Below are positions 10,153 through 21,580 of a DNA stretch of 64,000 nucleotides, in pieces. The translations under genes and the position numbers were made by a program. Every line of letters begins with the position of its first letter. The first letter of the stretch is position 1. The notes beneath the pieces are model-generated. The model made no database searches. It was not told where the DNA came from and saw only the letters and a list, made by a program, of their open reading frames with translations. The stretch comes from Tetrapyrgos nigripes (taxonomy: Eukaryota > Basidiomycota > Agaricomycetes > Agaricales > Campanellaceae). Location of the stretch: contig JAACJM010000230.1 in assembly GCA_013368315.1 (NCBI GenBank), forward strand, positions 1-64,000, in the 5' to 3' direction.

Positions 10153-11797
10153 TTATGCATGCGATACTGCAGCATCGTGATGAACCCAAACTATCTTCTC
10201 AGCGAAAGAAGCTGGCAACTCCTCCCCAGCTTCTCTCAAACAGTCAAGGGGAACCAATCCCTGCGATGGACCCTCCAACGACGTCCCTTTCCTTTTCCTA
10301 TCATCACCGGCATACTTCTCAACCAACGTCCATCCATCACTGTACACTTGGATAACGTTTACTCGATCCCCACTATATACATGCATCTCGCCATCCAGCA
10401 CAGGCACGAATGATCGACGAATGATTTGAAAGGGGTCCATGAAGGGGTCAAAATCCACGAAGGGATAGGCGGCAGTAGAAGAGGGAACGGATGTGGAAAG
10501 GTCATCCGAATAGATCGACTCCTGAGTTGGAGATTGAGGGAAACCGAAGGAAAACTCGGAAGAAGACAATGATGTGCGGACAGACATGTATGTGGGGGGG
10601 AAACAACCGTTTCTATCCCGGACATAGCCAGAGGGAGTAGGTGGTTTAGGGAAGCTAAAAGTCTCTGAAGCAGAGAACGGACGGACAGATATGGGGCTGT
10701 TAGACAGATTTTGAGTCATCGTTTCCACCGGCGACAGCAACAGGTAGTTCACGAATTACGGAGGTCTGCGGGTAGCGACTACCGGTAGAGCTGCGTTTGC
10801 TACCAGCAGAGTTGCGTCGTTGTCGTTCTTCACCGGGAGAGGAGTTAAGCGCAATGGCCGTGAAGTCATGGTAGTCTACTTGCTGGGTATGGGTTATGAA
10901 GCCGGGGCTACGGGTATCGCGAATTTCTGCCATAGGAGGTATTGCAGGAGAGGCCTTTCTCGTGATCGGGTTACGGCGGATGAAATTATCGCGGGCCGCT
11001 ACTGAACCATTTCCTGAAGGCTGATTCCAGCTACTGCTAACCACCTGACTCCATTTCGCCCGACGTTGAGCTCGTCTGGAGGTGTTGCGACGGCGAAGGA
11101 GAAGGAGAATTAGAATGGCGAAAAGTACGATGGCAGTCACCACGACTCCAGCAATGGTACCAATGGCCGACGGACCATGAGAGGAACGACCAGATGTCGT
11201 CCCATCTATGGAGCCACCAGATGAACCACCACCAGAAGTAGATGTACCATGACCGGAAGCAGTGGTAGGGGCACTACCATGGGCAGCTCCCGGTTCGCTA
11301 CCAGTCGTCTTGTCTGATTGACCTACAGAAGAACTGGCTGAAGTGGACTCTGTGTGGCTTCCTGCGGCTGGAGAACCGGTACTAGCAGAAGCAGGAATCG
11401 CTGAACCGGAGGGATCGGATGATGAAACAGAAGAGCCTGATGAGGAAGGACCTGCGGTTTCGGCAGACGAAGATGGGGATGCGTTGCCTGGGCTGGACCC
11501 GCTGGAGCCAGCCTGAGTGTTATCGGACCCTTCGCTCCCGGAAGTTCCTCCCGATGTATGTCCTGACCCATTTGCCGAATTTCCTCTACTAGAGTCCCCT
11601 CCAGAGCTTGACGAGCCTGTGGTAGTCGGCCAAGGCACACCTGCAAATGTAGTCGGAATAAGTTGGCCTGGAATTGAGCTGATGGGGCCTAAGATGCTGG
11701 AAAGCCCAGGATTACGACGACCGAGAGCTTCTTCAACTTGTACAAGACGGCGTCTGCTGAGGCCCTGGTGATTTACGGGGTATCGAGAGTCAATCAT
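10153..11797 (-). CDS. Fus1-like transmembrane mucin with SH3 domain, copy 1 (one apparent frameshift)
   Basis: The N-terminus starts MIDSRYPVNHQGLSRRRLVQ, with no signal peptide. A Ser/Gly/Thr-rich, likely O-glycosylated ectodomain follows to about residue 200. One membrane helix lies at about 209-232 (IGTIAGVVVTAIVLFAILIL), then RRRNTSRRAQRR. The cytosolic part ends in an SH3-like domain (RRSFVPVLDGEM ... GDRVNVIQVYSDGWTLV ... GLVPLDCLREA). This architecture matches budding-yeast Fus1, which acts in cell fusion during mating; the role here is inference. The first frame stops at about 10700 after GGNDDSKSV, while the SH3 part continues from about 10735 in another frame. The paralogue is continuous here, so copy 1 carries a net 1-base shift. 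I found no intron that repairs it, so it is either a pseudogene or a sequence error. Confidence 0.72.
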
Positions 11798-13366
11798 GAT
11801 GGAAAAGAACGGGTGTCACAGCTGAAAGGTAGCTGGACGACGGTATACCGGTCTGCGCAGATGTGGAAGTAGAATAGGAAAGGAAACGTGCGGAGGGAAC
11901 CGAGATTTTTACAGTAGGGCCCCTAAAATCCAGTTTCATCGTCAAAATAAACGATCGAATGACGAAGTCGGTCGATTCAGGGGTGAATATTAGTTTTGAG
12001 GGTGCCGACGCGCGGCTCACGAAAGAAAATCCTCGACAGATTCTGAGACCTGCCTGCTTCCTCATCTGGAATATTTCGAAAACCCTTTCATGGTTTTTGG
12101 AGAATGCCAAGATGGTTAGAGGGTCGCCAGGATAAATTTCCTAAATACTGAGATCATATAAGCAACCAGGTATATTTGTAGTAGCTATAGAAGGACCTAC
12201 AACGGAGTCAAACTTGGAATTTCCAGTGAAAGGCACGACCTCCTGTTCAATCTACTTATGACTCTGGGTAGACCATTTTCCTTTCCATCTCTCGCTCACC
12301 TACCTGTTGAAAAAATGGACGCGTTGTCAAGAAAAGTTTGGAGGTATTGGGAACGTCTCCGACCTAACTAAACCCAAACTAAACCTCGACCGTCCGGTCT
12401 GTACTATCTGCAAAACGTATCTTTTGTACTTGTCTACGCGAACAGCAAGAACTTCAGCTCGGCTTCAGCTCCTCATAATGGCCAAGACTTACCTCGCTAC
12501 TTTACTAACATCACTCAAGTCATTTCTCTAGTTCTTCTTCCTAAAATTGAGCCGAACGCGAGTTTAAGGGCCAGAAATCAGCCTAGTGTCGTATTCGGAG
12601 GTAACATGAAGTCCAGGACGGTGCAGGCAAAGTGATGCGTCTGCGATGAGAGTCACTAGATGAGGCTTGCAATTCTTTAAAACTCCAATCTAAAAACGAG
12701 TTCTTGAAGCCGTAAGTACCATTTGACCCCGGCGTATCAGCTCTTGTCCTAGACCGGCTAATAGACTCCTCCTGCTCCTCCATCCTTTTCCCTATTATCT
12801 ACCAGGGCCATGCTTTATGCGTTTCTGTGCTCACTGTACCCAAATAGTACTTGACTATTCTAGTATACTATGGAAATTGTCCGACATATGGTAGATCCTT
12901 CAGTTGAGGTTTCTGGACAACGCAATCAAAAGAAACATTAAAGTCAAGAGCGTGCGTGGAACAGTAGAAGCACAACCGTGAATGTAACAGCCTAATCCAA
13001 TACAAGCTACAGAGGTATAGAGGACTGTACTTACAAATAACTTACGACGCTACTAAAAACACAACTTGAACAATACCATTTCCTTTCCTGACAGACAAAG
13101 TCCCAGCGTGTCACTGAGAAATATGAGCAAAAAAAGTGACTGCAGGTGGAGCAAGTGACAAAGGCAGGGGAAGGATAGAAAAAAAAACACTAGCAGTCGA
13201 AGACGAAAACAGGATTCGAAACAGAATAGAGGGTCAACTCAAATGCCGACGCATGACTTGTGGTACATCGTGCCTTCCCAACCCCCTTTTCGACGAGTAA
13301 TTTGAAGAATCAGCCTGGAAACCAATAAGATATTATCCCCGTGAACAGAATATGGGCTACTCACCC
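11798..13366. other. Intergenic region with duplicated promoter block
   Basis: At 11815-11910 the sequence upstream of copy 1 resembles 15296-15380 upstream of copy 2. Shared pieces include CACAGCTGAA and CTGCGCAGAYGTGGAAG, so the duplication included the 5' flank. The rest (12130-13366) holds only short unconvincing frames. Confidence 0.55.
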
Positions 13367-15223
13367 TTATGTACTGTGTGATGCCGCTGCTGCATTATCA
13401 TAACCACTAACTCTCTTTGCAGCCAAAAAAGCTGGTAACTCCTGCCCAGCTTCCCTGAAACAGTCAACGGGAATTAATCCTCGCACAGTTCCCTCTGGGG
13501 ACGTTCCTTTCCCCTTCCTATCGTCAACTGCGCGCCTCTCAACCAATGACCATCCATCACTGTACACTTGTATAATCCTCACTCGTTCTCCGACAGATAC
13601 ACGCATCTCGTCGTCCAGAGTAGGCACGAATGGTCGCCGAATGATTTCCGTCTCGTCGAACTCGGTCTTGGTATCGAGGAAGGGGTTGAGGGCTGAGGAG
13701 GGGATGGATGTGTCAATGAGCCACTGAGACGGCTCTTCTCCAGGCGTTCTCGGTGGTTTAGGGAAGGTGAAAGCCTCGGAAGGAGAGAAAGGACGGACAG
13801 ACATGGGGGTTGAAGGCAAACTACCGTTTCCCCCAGTGACAGCACCAGGTGGTTGACGAATGACGAGGTACTGAGAGTAGGGGTCACTACTACTACTAGA
13901 GCTGTGCTTGCTACCAGTAGAGTTTCGTCGTTCTAGTTCGTCGTTGAGGCTGATAAGAGGAGGGGATGTAGGACCAATGTCTACTTGTTGGGTATGGGTC
14001 ATGAAGCCAGGGCTATGGGTATCACGAATTTCTGCCATGGGAGGCACAGCAGGAACCTCTCCTATATTAATAGAATCGTTGGAAATATCGTAGGTCGTGG
14101 CGAAACTACTTCGTGCAGACATTGTGCCGTTGCCCATCATAGCACCGGGCTGATTCCAGTTAATAGTATCACTGGAAATCGCTTGATCAGCCCATTTGGT
14201 CCGACGCTGGGTCCGTCGGGTGATATAGCGACGACGAAGGCAAAAGACGAAGAGAAGGGCTGAAAGGACGGCGGCAGTCACTACAATTCCAGCAATGGCA
14301 CCTGTGGACAGGCCATGACTCGAAGAACCACCTGTGGGCGCATCACCACCGGTAGAGATACTGCCACCATCGGGCCCAGACGTCGTTCCACCGGTAGACC
14401 CACTAGAGGGTGAACCACCACCATGAGAAGGAGATGCCCCATGACCGGAAGATGCTATCGTAGCGGCATTATCATGGGAAGCAGACACAGAGTTTGGGTC
14501 ACTGCCAACGTTGACCGCATTTCCAGGGGCGTCACCGTCTGACTCCTGGCCCCCCGGAGAGCTGGCAAAAGTGGAGCCTGTGTGGCTGCCTGCGCTACCA
14601 CTGGCACTGACTATGATAGGAATAGATGAGTCGGTGCTAGAATGAGCACCGCTAGCAGAAGCGGAAGACGATGAACCAGAGGTCCCGGATGCGGACGATG
14701 GACTAGAAGAACTGGATGAGGAAGAACCGGATGAGGAAGAACCGGAATTTGCGGCAGGTGAGGATGGGGAAGTGTCATCTGTGCTAGACCCCGAGCTAGA
14801 ACCAGCACCATTGGACCCTGCATTCCCAGTACTTCCTCCCGAGGTATTACCAGACCCACCCTCCGAACTTCCTCCACCAGAGCTACCAGAGGACCCCGAA
14901 CCCGACTCTGAAGAGCCAGAGCCCGACGATCCGGATCCATTTCCACTACTAGAGTTCCCACTAGAGTTCCCACCAGAATTCCCTCCAGAACTTGACGAGT
15001 CGGTAGTTGTGGGCTCAGGCGCAGGTGTAGATGTGGGTGCAGGTGCAGGTCCTGCAATTAAAGGTGTAAGGATAGGGTCCAAGAGAGGGTCCAAGAGAGG
15101 AAGGGAAGGTAATGCGACAGGGAGGTTGATAAGGGCAGGATCACGGCGGTTGATAGTGTCTGCATCTTGTACAACACGACGTGCAATGCGCTGATGATTT
15201 ATGGGGTCTCGAGCAACATGCAT
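13367..15223 (-). CDS. Fus1-like transmembrane mucin with SH3 domain, copy 2 (intact)
   Basis: A single exon of 618 residues starting MHVARDPINHQRIARRVVQD, without a signal peptide, like Fus1. Residues of about 70-300 are almost pure Ser/Gly/Thr with Asp, an expected O-glycosylation stalk. The membrane helix is at about 305-328 (GAIAGIVVTAAVLSALLFVF), followed by the stop-transfer cluster RRRYITRRTQRR. The SH3-like domain is at about 528-592 (RPFVPTLDDEM, GERVRIIQVYSDGWSLVE, GLIPVDCFREA). Just before it are proline-rich pieces (FPKPPRTPGEEP). A polarised-membrane or cell-fusion scaffold role is inferred from architecture alone. It is clearly paralogous to the 10153-11797 gene along its whole length, with a longer stalk. 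Confidence 0.85.
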   Translation of the reverse strand: MHVARDPINHQRIARRVVQDADTINRRDPALINLPVALPSLPLLDPLLDPILTPLIAGPAPAPTSTPAPEPTTTDSSSSGGNSGGNSSGNSSSGNGSGSSGSGSSESGSGSSGSSGGGSSEGGSGNTSGGSTGNAGSNGAGSSSGSSTDDTSPSSPAANSGSSSSGSSSSSSSSPSSASGTSGSSSSASASGAHSSTDSSIPIIVSASGSAGSHTGSTFASSPGGQESDGDAPGNAVNVGSDPNSVSASHDNAATIASSGHGASPSHGGGSPSSGSTGGTTSGPDGGSISTGGDAPTGGSSSHGLSTGAIAGIVVTAAVLSALLFVFCLRRRYITRRTQRRTKWADQAISSDTINWNQPGAMMGNGTMSARSSFATTYDISNDSINIGEVPAVPPMAEIRDTHSPGFMTHTQQVDIGPTSPPLISLNDELERRNSTGSKHSSSSSSDPYSQYLVIRQPPGAVTGGNGSLPSTPMSVRPFSPSEAFTFPKPPRTPGEEPSQWLIDTSIPSSALNPFLDTKTEFDETEIIRRPFVPTLDDEMRVSVGERVRIIQVYSDGWSLVERRAVDDRKGKGTSPEGTVRGLIPVDCFREAGQELPAFLAAKRVSGYDNAAAASHST

Positions 15224-16697
15224 AGTGCAGTCGCAGTAATTTTGGTATCAAGGATAAGGAATGTGAGGACGGTTGTCAGTGTAAAGGAATGTGAGTGTCG
15301 CAGCTGAACAGCGAGACCTGTTCTGCGCAGACGTGGAAGAAATAGACAAAGAAAGCGTGAGGAGGGAAAGGAAGCGAGAGGTCAGAGCGAATACAAAAAA
15401 TCTACATCAGAGAAAAACATATGAGCCGCATCAAAGATCTCAACCAATCAGAAAGCACTTCGGTCCCGAAAAGGATATTTTGTGATTGCCATTGCCATTG
15501 ATCCCGTTGTGAGCTCCACTTGAGCACCTCGTTATAGCGTGGGGATCCTCCGCTCCTATATGCTCTTTGTTGTCAGGACACGAATAACTCCTGTTTTCAT
15601 TCTGGCAAGCTAAAGAAAGCCATACCGAAGAAGACTTGACAAGTTGAGAGCTAGCTGGTTTTGGAGTTTTGTTCGAGTTAACGTTTGTGGAACAATAGTC
15701 GCGAATGAATTAGATCTCCATACAAAGATCTTCCCTGCATACATAACAACAAGGATTTGGTCCCGGTCTCCCAACCGCCTCCGATGAGAGTCTTAGGACT
15801 GTCTGGGTACAACGTAAAGGAGGACCTCCGAGGTTTTGAACAGACAAGACAAGGAGGTTAGTCAGTGGTCATGGGTGGATACCCATTGCAACGGCTGGGG
15901 GCTAAAGTAGCTCAGAGCCACCATCGAAAAAAAAGTGCGTTAAACCGGAACTGGTAAATTGAAGTGGACATCGTTACAGCCTAGTAGTGATCCGGACCCG
16001 GATGTAAGCACGTTATCACGGACTAAATAATACCCTCACCTGAGCTGGGTCTTTGGTCTACTGATCAGTAGTCTTGAGTCCACGTTACTTCTCTTTCGCA
16101 TTCTTTTGCTGCTAGGACGACTGCATGTGCGAGAAAAGTTCATACTCGCAGCCCCCTCCACCGTGACGACGACGAGCTCAAAAAGTGTCCTCGCAATCGC
16201 AAAACATTCTTGGCAAGGGTGGATGCTGACCCTAGATGAGTTGTGCATGCAGTACTTCGTTTGATCTGCGTTGATCTACAGTCTACAGATAGCCAGCTTG
16301 ACTTAGCTCTGACTTTCTACCACTCACATCGTGAGATCGGCGGAGCTGACACTACACAAGTGGTCGATGTGTGAGTATAGAAAACAAAGAATAAATTATG
16401 ACAAGTAGAGGTATAAATGAATGTTGCTGAGGTACGTACTAGTTATGGGATATGTTAGTGTACATTGACAGACGATCCATCCAATCCACGTTCACGTATA
16501 CCGGTACCGCGTGTGAAGCCAACTCATTCTGGCCGTTGTGGTTCTTGGACTTCTTCTACACAGACAACCGACTGCATCCGTGATCAACGATCAACGACAA
16601 CGCATGACATGGCGTCTAGGACTCCAGGCAAGCTGCTCAGACTGTCATTGTCAAAAAATGGACAATGCATGTCTGTCGACCAACGTCAATCACTTCC
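15224..16697. other. Intergenic, promoter side of Fus1-like copy 2
   Basis: The bases just right of 15223 are the 5' flank shared with copy 1. Beyond about 15490 I see no gene, repeat or RNA. An open frame starting at 16465 on the + strand overlaps the transporter tail in antisense and is rejected. Confidence 0.5.
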
Positions 16698-19600
16698 CTA
16701 CCAATCCCAGATCCCCGCTCCGTCCGAGATCCTTACTGCCAACCATCTCAAACCTCCCACATCATCCTCGTCTTCTTCTCTATCATCGTTGTCGTCGTCG
16801 TCCTCCGCAACTTTAAATCTGGTCCTTCCCTCATCCATCCTCCTGAGACTCATATCGTCCGCATACGCATCCTCCTCGTGTTCCTCATCAACATGTAATG
16901 GCTCATACTCCGAACCCACATCCTTTCTACTCTCGTCGTTGCGCCTAAACAACCGCGATAACCAGCCCTGTCCTGATCCAGAGTTGTTACGTGAGCTTGC
17001 ACGACTATGTGGTTTGGGTGGATATGCGGAGCCAGATTCCGGAAGGAAGGACGTTCTTTCATTTGCAGCAGCAGAGCTGAGTGCGATGGATGGGAGCTTA
17101 TCGGCTGGAATGTTAAGATGTCAGAAACCAGCTTAGAGGATCTGTTGAGAAGAATGACGTACTTTCACCAAAGACAGCGTCCATTTCTTCTAAAGGCACG
17201 CCTTTTGTTTCGGGGTATACTATGAAAAAGCACAGTCAGCAGTCTGGTCCTTTTCATACTAGCAAATTCAAGGTACTCACAGAAGTAAACCAGTATGAAG
17301 CTACAAAGACAGAAGAATCCATGCATGAAGTATAATCTCCACTGTATCACCTCCTGTAGATAAGGCGTAATTTCCCCTACAAGGGTATTGAATGCCCAAT
17401 TTGTTGCTGTAGATATCGAGACTCCTTTGGCGCGTACTGACAAAGGCATAATCTAGGGCAATAGAAAGAACCAGTGTAAGCAAAGAGTGGCTAGTTCAGC
17501 TTCAAAATGAAATATCACACACCTCTGGAGGATATAACCATGGTATGGGTCCCCAACTACACTTCACGTCAGCATCCTGTTATTTCTGAGCCTCACAAAG
17601 TGAAAAGGCGCCCACCTGTACCCAAACGCAGCATTGAAGACAATCACACACACCACCACCGCATTAGGCGTGTATGGTCGATCAAGATAGATGAAGTAGC
17701 CGGTGAAGCACAAAGCCACTGCCATCTGGAGAAAAGACATCGATCAGAACGTTAGCTAGAAGCTAGGGATGACCGAGAAAAGCGCGAGAGGTCGGAGTGA
17801 CTCGGCCGCCATTGGGGAACGGCTGACGATGGAGCAAGAGATCATGAGCCAATACGCACCACTATTGCGCCAGAAAGCAGGATGGGGCGACGACCCCATC
17901 GGTCAACGAGATACCACCTGCCAAGGGGAAAAAAAAACACAACATCAATAATCGATATCAGGAGAACCAGCAGAAGCTGACAGAAACGCTTCATGCTACG
18001 GGTAATCAGAAAAAAAGAAACAACGAAACAACGCTCACGGAGGTAGAGTGCTAAGGAGGTAAATGATAGCATTTATCCCCGTCATGAGGATAGCTTGTCT
18101 TCCTAGCCAGCCAGCTTCTTCGAATACTTTGGCTATGAAAAGGCAGACGGAAAAGCGAGCCTCGTCAGCCCAAAGGTTTTTTACATCGTACAGAACTAAA
18201 AAATTTTACTCACGAGCATAATAAGATATAACATTAATTCCATTCTAGATGTACGAAAGGAAGTCAAGGTAACGTTAGTCAAAAGCATAAATAAAAACAA
18301 GAACGCAGCGAAAAACCAAAGCAGGTACTCACGAGTTGAGCAAACGCCTGAGACGACATTGCCAACAGAACTCTCTGCTTGTACCTTTGCCACATCATCG
18401 CATAAGACCTTCCTTCGCCAGACTCTCGCTCCATGATGACCTTGTCCTTGATTTCCCTGTACTCTGCTTTGGCTATGGGGTCGTCCAAATCACCTCCATG
18501 CAAGTCAGCCAGTATTCGAAGACCTTCGTCGTCTTTGTCTGTGTCGATGAGCCATCTACGAAGGGAAAGGTGATTAGACAAAAGAAGATGAAGCAGAGCA
18601 AAAGAGCGGTACAGAACACGTACCTCGGGCTCTCAGGCATGATTAACGTTCCAGCAGCCAAAAATGCTCCTATTACGCATTGTATGAACAGTGGTATCCG
18701 CCATGCTAGATCCGAGTCGATGAAGGAGCAAAAATAATCTGTCCACTGAGAGAGACGGGTCAGCCCGTGAACCCAACTCCGTAGCCCAAGGCAAGGGCAG
18801 AGAAGAAAAGTATGAAATACACACCACAGAGAAAGCATAACCAAATATGTTTCCTGTAAATTCTGCACATGCTAATGCACCTCGCTGAAGATGAGGTGAG
18901 TGAACGATAGGAAGAGATAGATGACAATGGACGCTATGAGAATGGGAGACAACAAGGCGAAGGAGTGAACATACATGATTAGGTGGTGATATCTCACTCT
19001 GGTAAATTGGTACAATCGTCCTGGATAACGAAAAAGAAAGTATCAGCATATGAGGGACGAAGGTATGAAATGAAACAGGAAAGTTTTGATTCAGACAGAA
19101 ATCTCATTGCCCCCACAGAATAAACACGCATATATGCGTATTAATTCGGGAAAGGGTAATAAAACGACCATCACGTCAAGTCTCAGGAAGAGAAAATGAA
19201 GGTATGGACACAAAGAACACGAAAGCCAAGCGACACTCACGACAGCAAACCCACTCCACATCCACTGATAACTCTACCCAAAACCATCACGCCGAACCCA
19301 GTCGTAAACGTCTGTATAGCACCACCAATCGTAAAGACGAGCGCTCCAATGAAAAGAGTGCCTTTTCTACCAATAATGTCACCGACGCGGCCTGCGGCTA
19401 CCGATGTCGCTGTTGGAAGGTGTCGTCAATATCGAGGCACAGATAAGTTAGACAAAGGAGGGAAGATGTCGGCTCCATTCTTCTCCTGAATGAGAGCATA
19501 CAAGTAGGACCGACCAAATACGGTGACATGGATTGACGGGGTGTTCAAGAATACAAATAGTAAAAGACACAAAACCCACCAAATGCTCCAACCTCCAGCA

Positions 19601-20130
19601 CCGCAACCATACTCCCAACCTCTATCGGTCCAGGCGTCTTGAAAAATTGAATAAAATGCGGTCCGGTGATGATGCCTGACATTACTCTGAGCAGAGTAAA
19701 CGGAGCGGGTAGCGACCAAAACGCGAGTTCGTATTGGTAAAGGCGATGAGACAAACATTAGTCGTAAGAGAGACCACACAGAGGTATAGCGCGCATATGG
19801 ACGACCGAAACCGACAGACCAAAACGCGGTGCGTGCCGGATGACAGCGCATTATCCAGAGGAAAGAATGCAAAGACAACAGCCAATTGGGCATACCAGCA
19901 GACGTACAGTACACATGCACGTCCAAGAGGGACAAACCAAAGGCGAAGGAGTAAAAAACAAGTTCAACGTCAGCATCTACCCCATACAGTAGAGCTCCTT
20001 CACAGACGTACCCTTGATCGTACCCGAACAAGAATACACCCAGACTCGCAAACATCGAAATCGCGTATAGCAGAGGCTGTCCTACTAGTCGCCTCCTACC
20101 CCCAGCATTGCGGACACTGCGTGTCGCCAT
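16698..20130 (-). CDS. MFS sugar transporter (Sugar_tr family), ~600 aa, ~15 exons
   Basis: Imports a hexose or related sugar through the plasma membrane; the substrate is not predictable. Exon 1 (20130-20012) ends at FGYDQG. Exons 2-8, by splice junctions, are 19686-19580, 19409-19241, 19020-18975, 18884-18825, 18745-18624, 18555-18333 and 18244-18214. Joined, they read AGRVGDIIGRKGT, GRVISGCGVGLLST, VPIYQSEISPP, MPESPRWLIDTD, AFAQLNGINVISYYA. Later exons give WYLVDRWGRRPILL, WGPIPWLYPPE, MPLSVRAKG and the C-terminal YPETKGVPLEEMDAVFGE. These are the RxGRR, PESPRWL and PETKG signatures of the family. The last exon adds an unusual cytosolic tail of about 135 residues, with Ser-rich then strongly acidic sequence (EDDDDNDDREEDEDD), ending at TAG 16698-16700. 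I saw no broken exon in the parts checked. Confidence 0.88.
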
Positions 20131-21580
20131 TCTGAGGCCGTCTAATCGTTTTTGAGACAGTTCTAGGACACTGAGTCCAGAGTTGTGTGGGTAGAGTTGT
20201 TTAAATAGGAATACTGGAGGTGTAGAATAGACTGTCTAGGGAAAAAAATACACGGCGATGGATGAAGGAAAGAAGCATATGATGGGCGGGATGAGGCTCC
20301 CACGCAGAGCAATGCTCTCCAATGACACAGAATCGGGCAAGTGCAAACAGCAAAGCTTTTGAATTGCTTTTTATTCAAGTTCTACTAATGTACATACATG
20401 TAAATCGACGCAAAGAGACGGTAAAATTTCAAGGGCAGGAAGAAAACAGTATTACCGAAAAGTAATGCAGCAAGTGGATGTGAGTCTAATCCAAGTATTT
20501 TGCAGGTTGGTTGCGCTGGAGGACAACTGCAGTGCTTGGATCAAATTAATGACATGCCGGTAGACGCGGTGCAAGGCTAAGGAAACGGACATACCGGCAT
20601 GGTGAGGAAATACAAACTTGCCAAGTGTCGACGACACGTATCCGGGGCCTCTGAGTTTCGGGAGGTTTCCGGGTACTAGTACAGGCGAGATGCAGTGAGG
20701 GCTACACTGGTACAAGTGCCCTTGGTTTCAATGAGCGAAACCACACACAAGGAGGAGGTCCAGACATGTCAAACGAAGTCTTTAGAAGCTGTGTATGAGG
20801 ACTAGTTGTTGATTAGCTTTGGATAAGTAGACAGTTGCCTGTGAACGAGTCGGAGTTCGAGAAGAAACTACTACAACCTTGAGTGGACCAAGGGTGAGCA
20901 ACGAGTTGACTTGCAGTGGCTATTCTCCAATAAGGATAGCTTCAATGACACAGTGGCATAGCTGTCGTGTGAGGTGGGACTATGGAAACAAAATAGCGGA
21001 GCGGTGTAATAAACTTGACTTGACTCGAGGACGAGGAGGAGGAGGATTCTATTACCACGGCATGGGTTCACGAGGAATGATTCAACCGGTCGGTCTTTGT
21101 TTTTCATATAGAACAGCGATATGCAGAGACGACGTACATTGGCCGTACAAGGCAGCATTGTTAAATGTACTAGGTAGGCAACAGACACGGCTTAAGATTG
21201 GAAGCATGCAGGAGATGAGGGGCAAGAAGCTTAAGAGTGACGAAAATTTTCCATGGATCAACCTTGGGCCAACACCTAATAGTCTCCGTACAAGTCAAAG
21301 CTCAAATCAACACGCACAGTTGCAGGAATGGCACATACATTTCTATTTGTACAGACAGACAGACATACAGACATGTAAGAGAGGTTTGACGAAAAGAATA
21401 AAAAATCTAGGTATCTAAAGTAATGCGGCTACTAGGAGAGGTATGAGTGTAGGCGAAGTGCGACAATGTAATGGAAAGCATGATGGGAGTGGGTAGTAGT
21501 ACATGGTTGGATGATAGAAAGCAGTCCGAGTTAATAGCAAGATGCAAATTTTACTTCTTCTCCGAGCCAAGGATCACAAT
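20131..21580. other. Intergenic between two minus-strand genes
   Basis: This stretch contains the transporter promoter side and the phosphatase 3' end. The frames at 20452-20715 (-) and 20879-21418 (+) lack domain or codon support, so nothing is called. Confidence 0.5.

Noticed and set aside
14772..15194. Pro/Glu-rich plus-strand frame
   Set aside because: It is the complement of the Ser/Gly stalk of Fus1-like copy 2; low-complexity coding often opens the antisense frame.
16465..17136. 223-codon plus-strand frame rich in Ser
   Set aside because: It is antisense to the last exon of the sugar transporter, whose acidic tail explains the Ser-rich complement; no domain or start context supports it.
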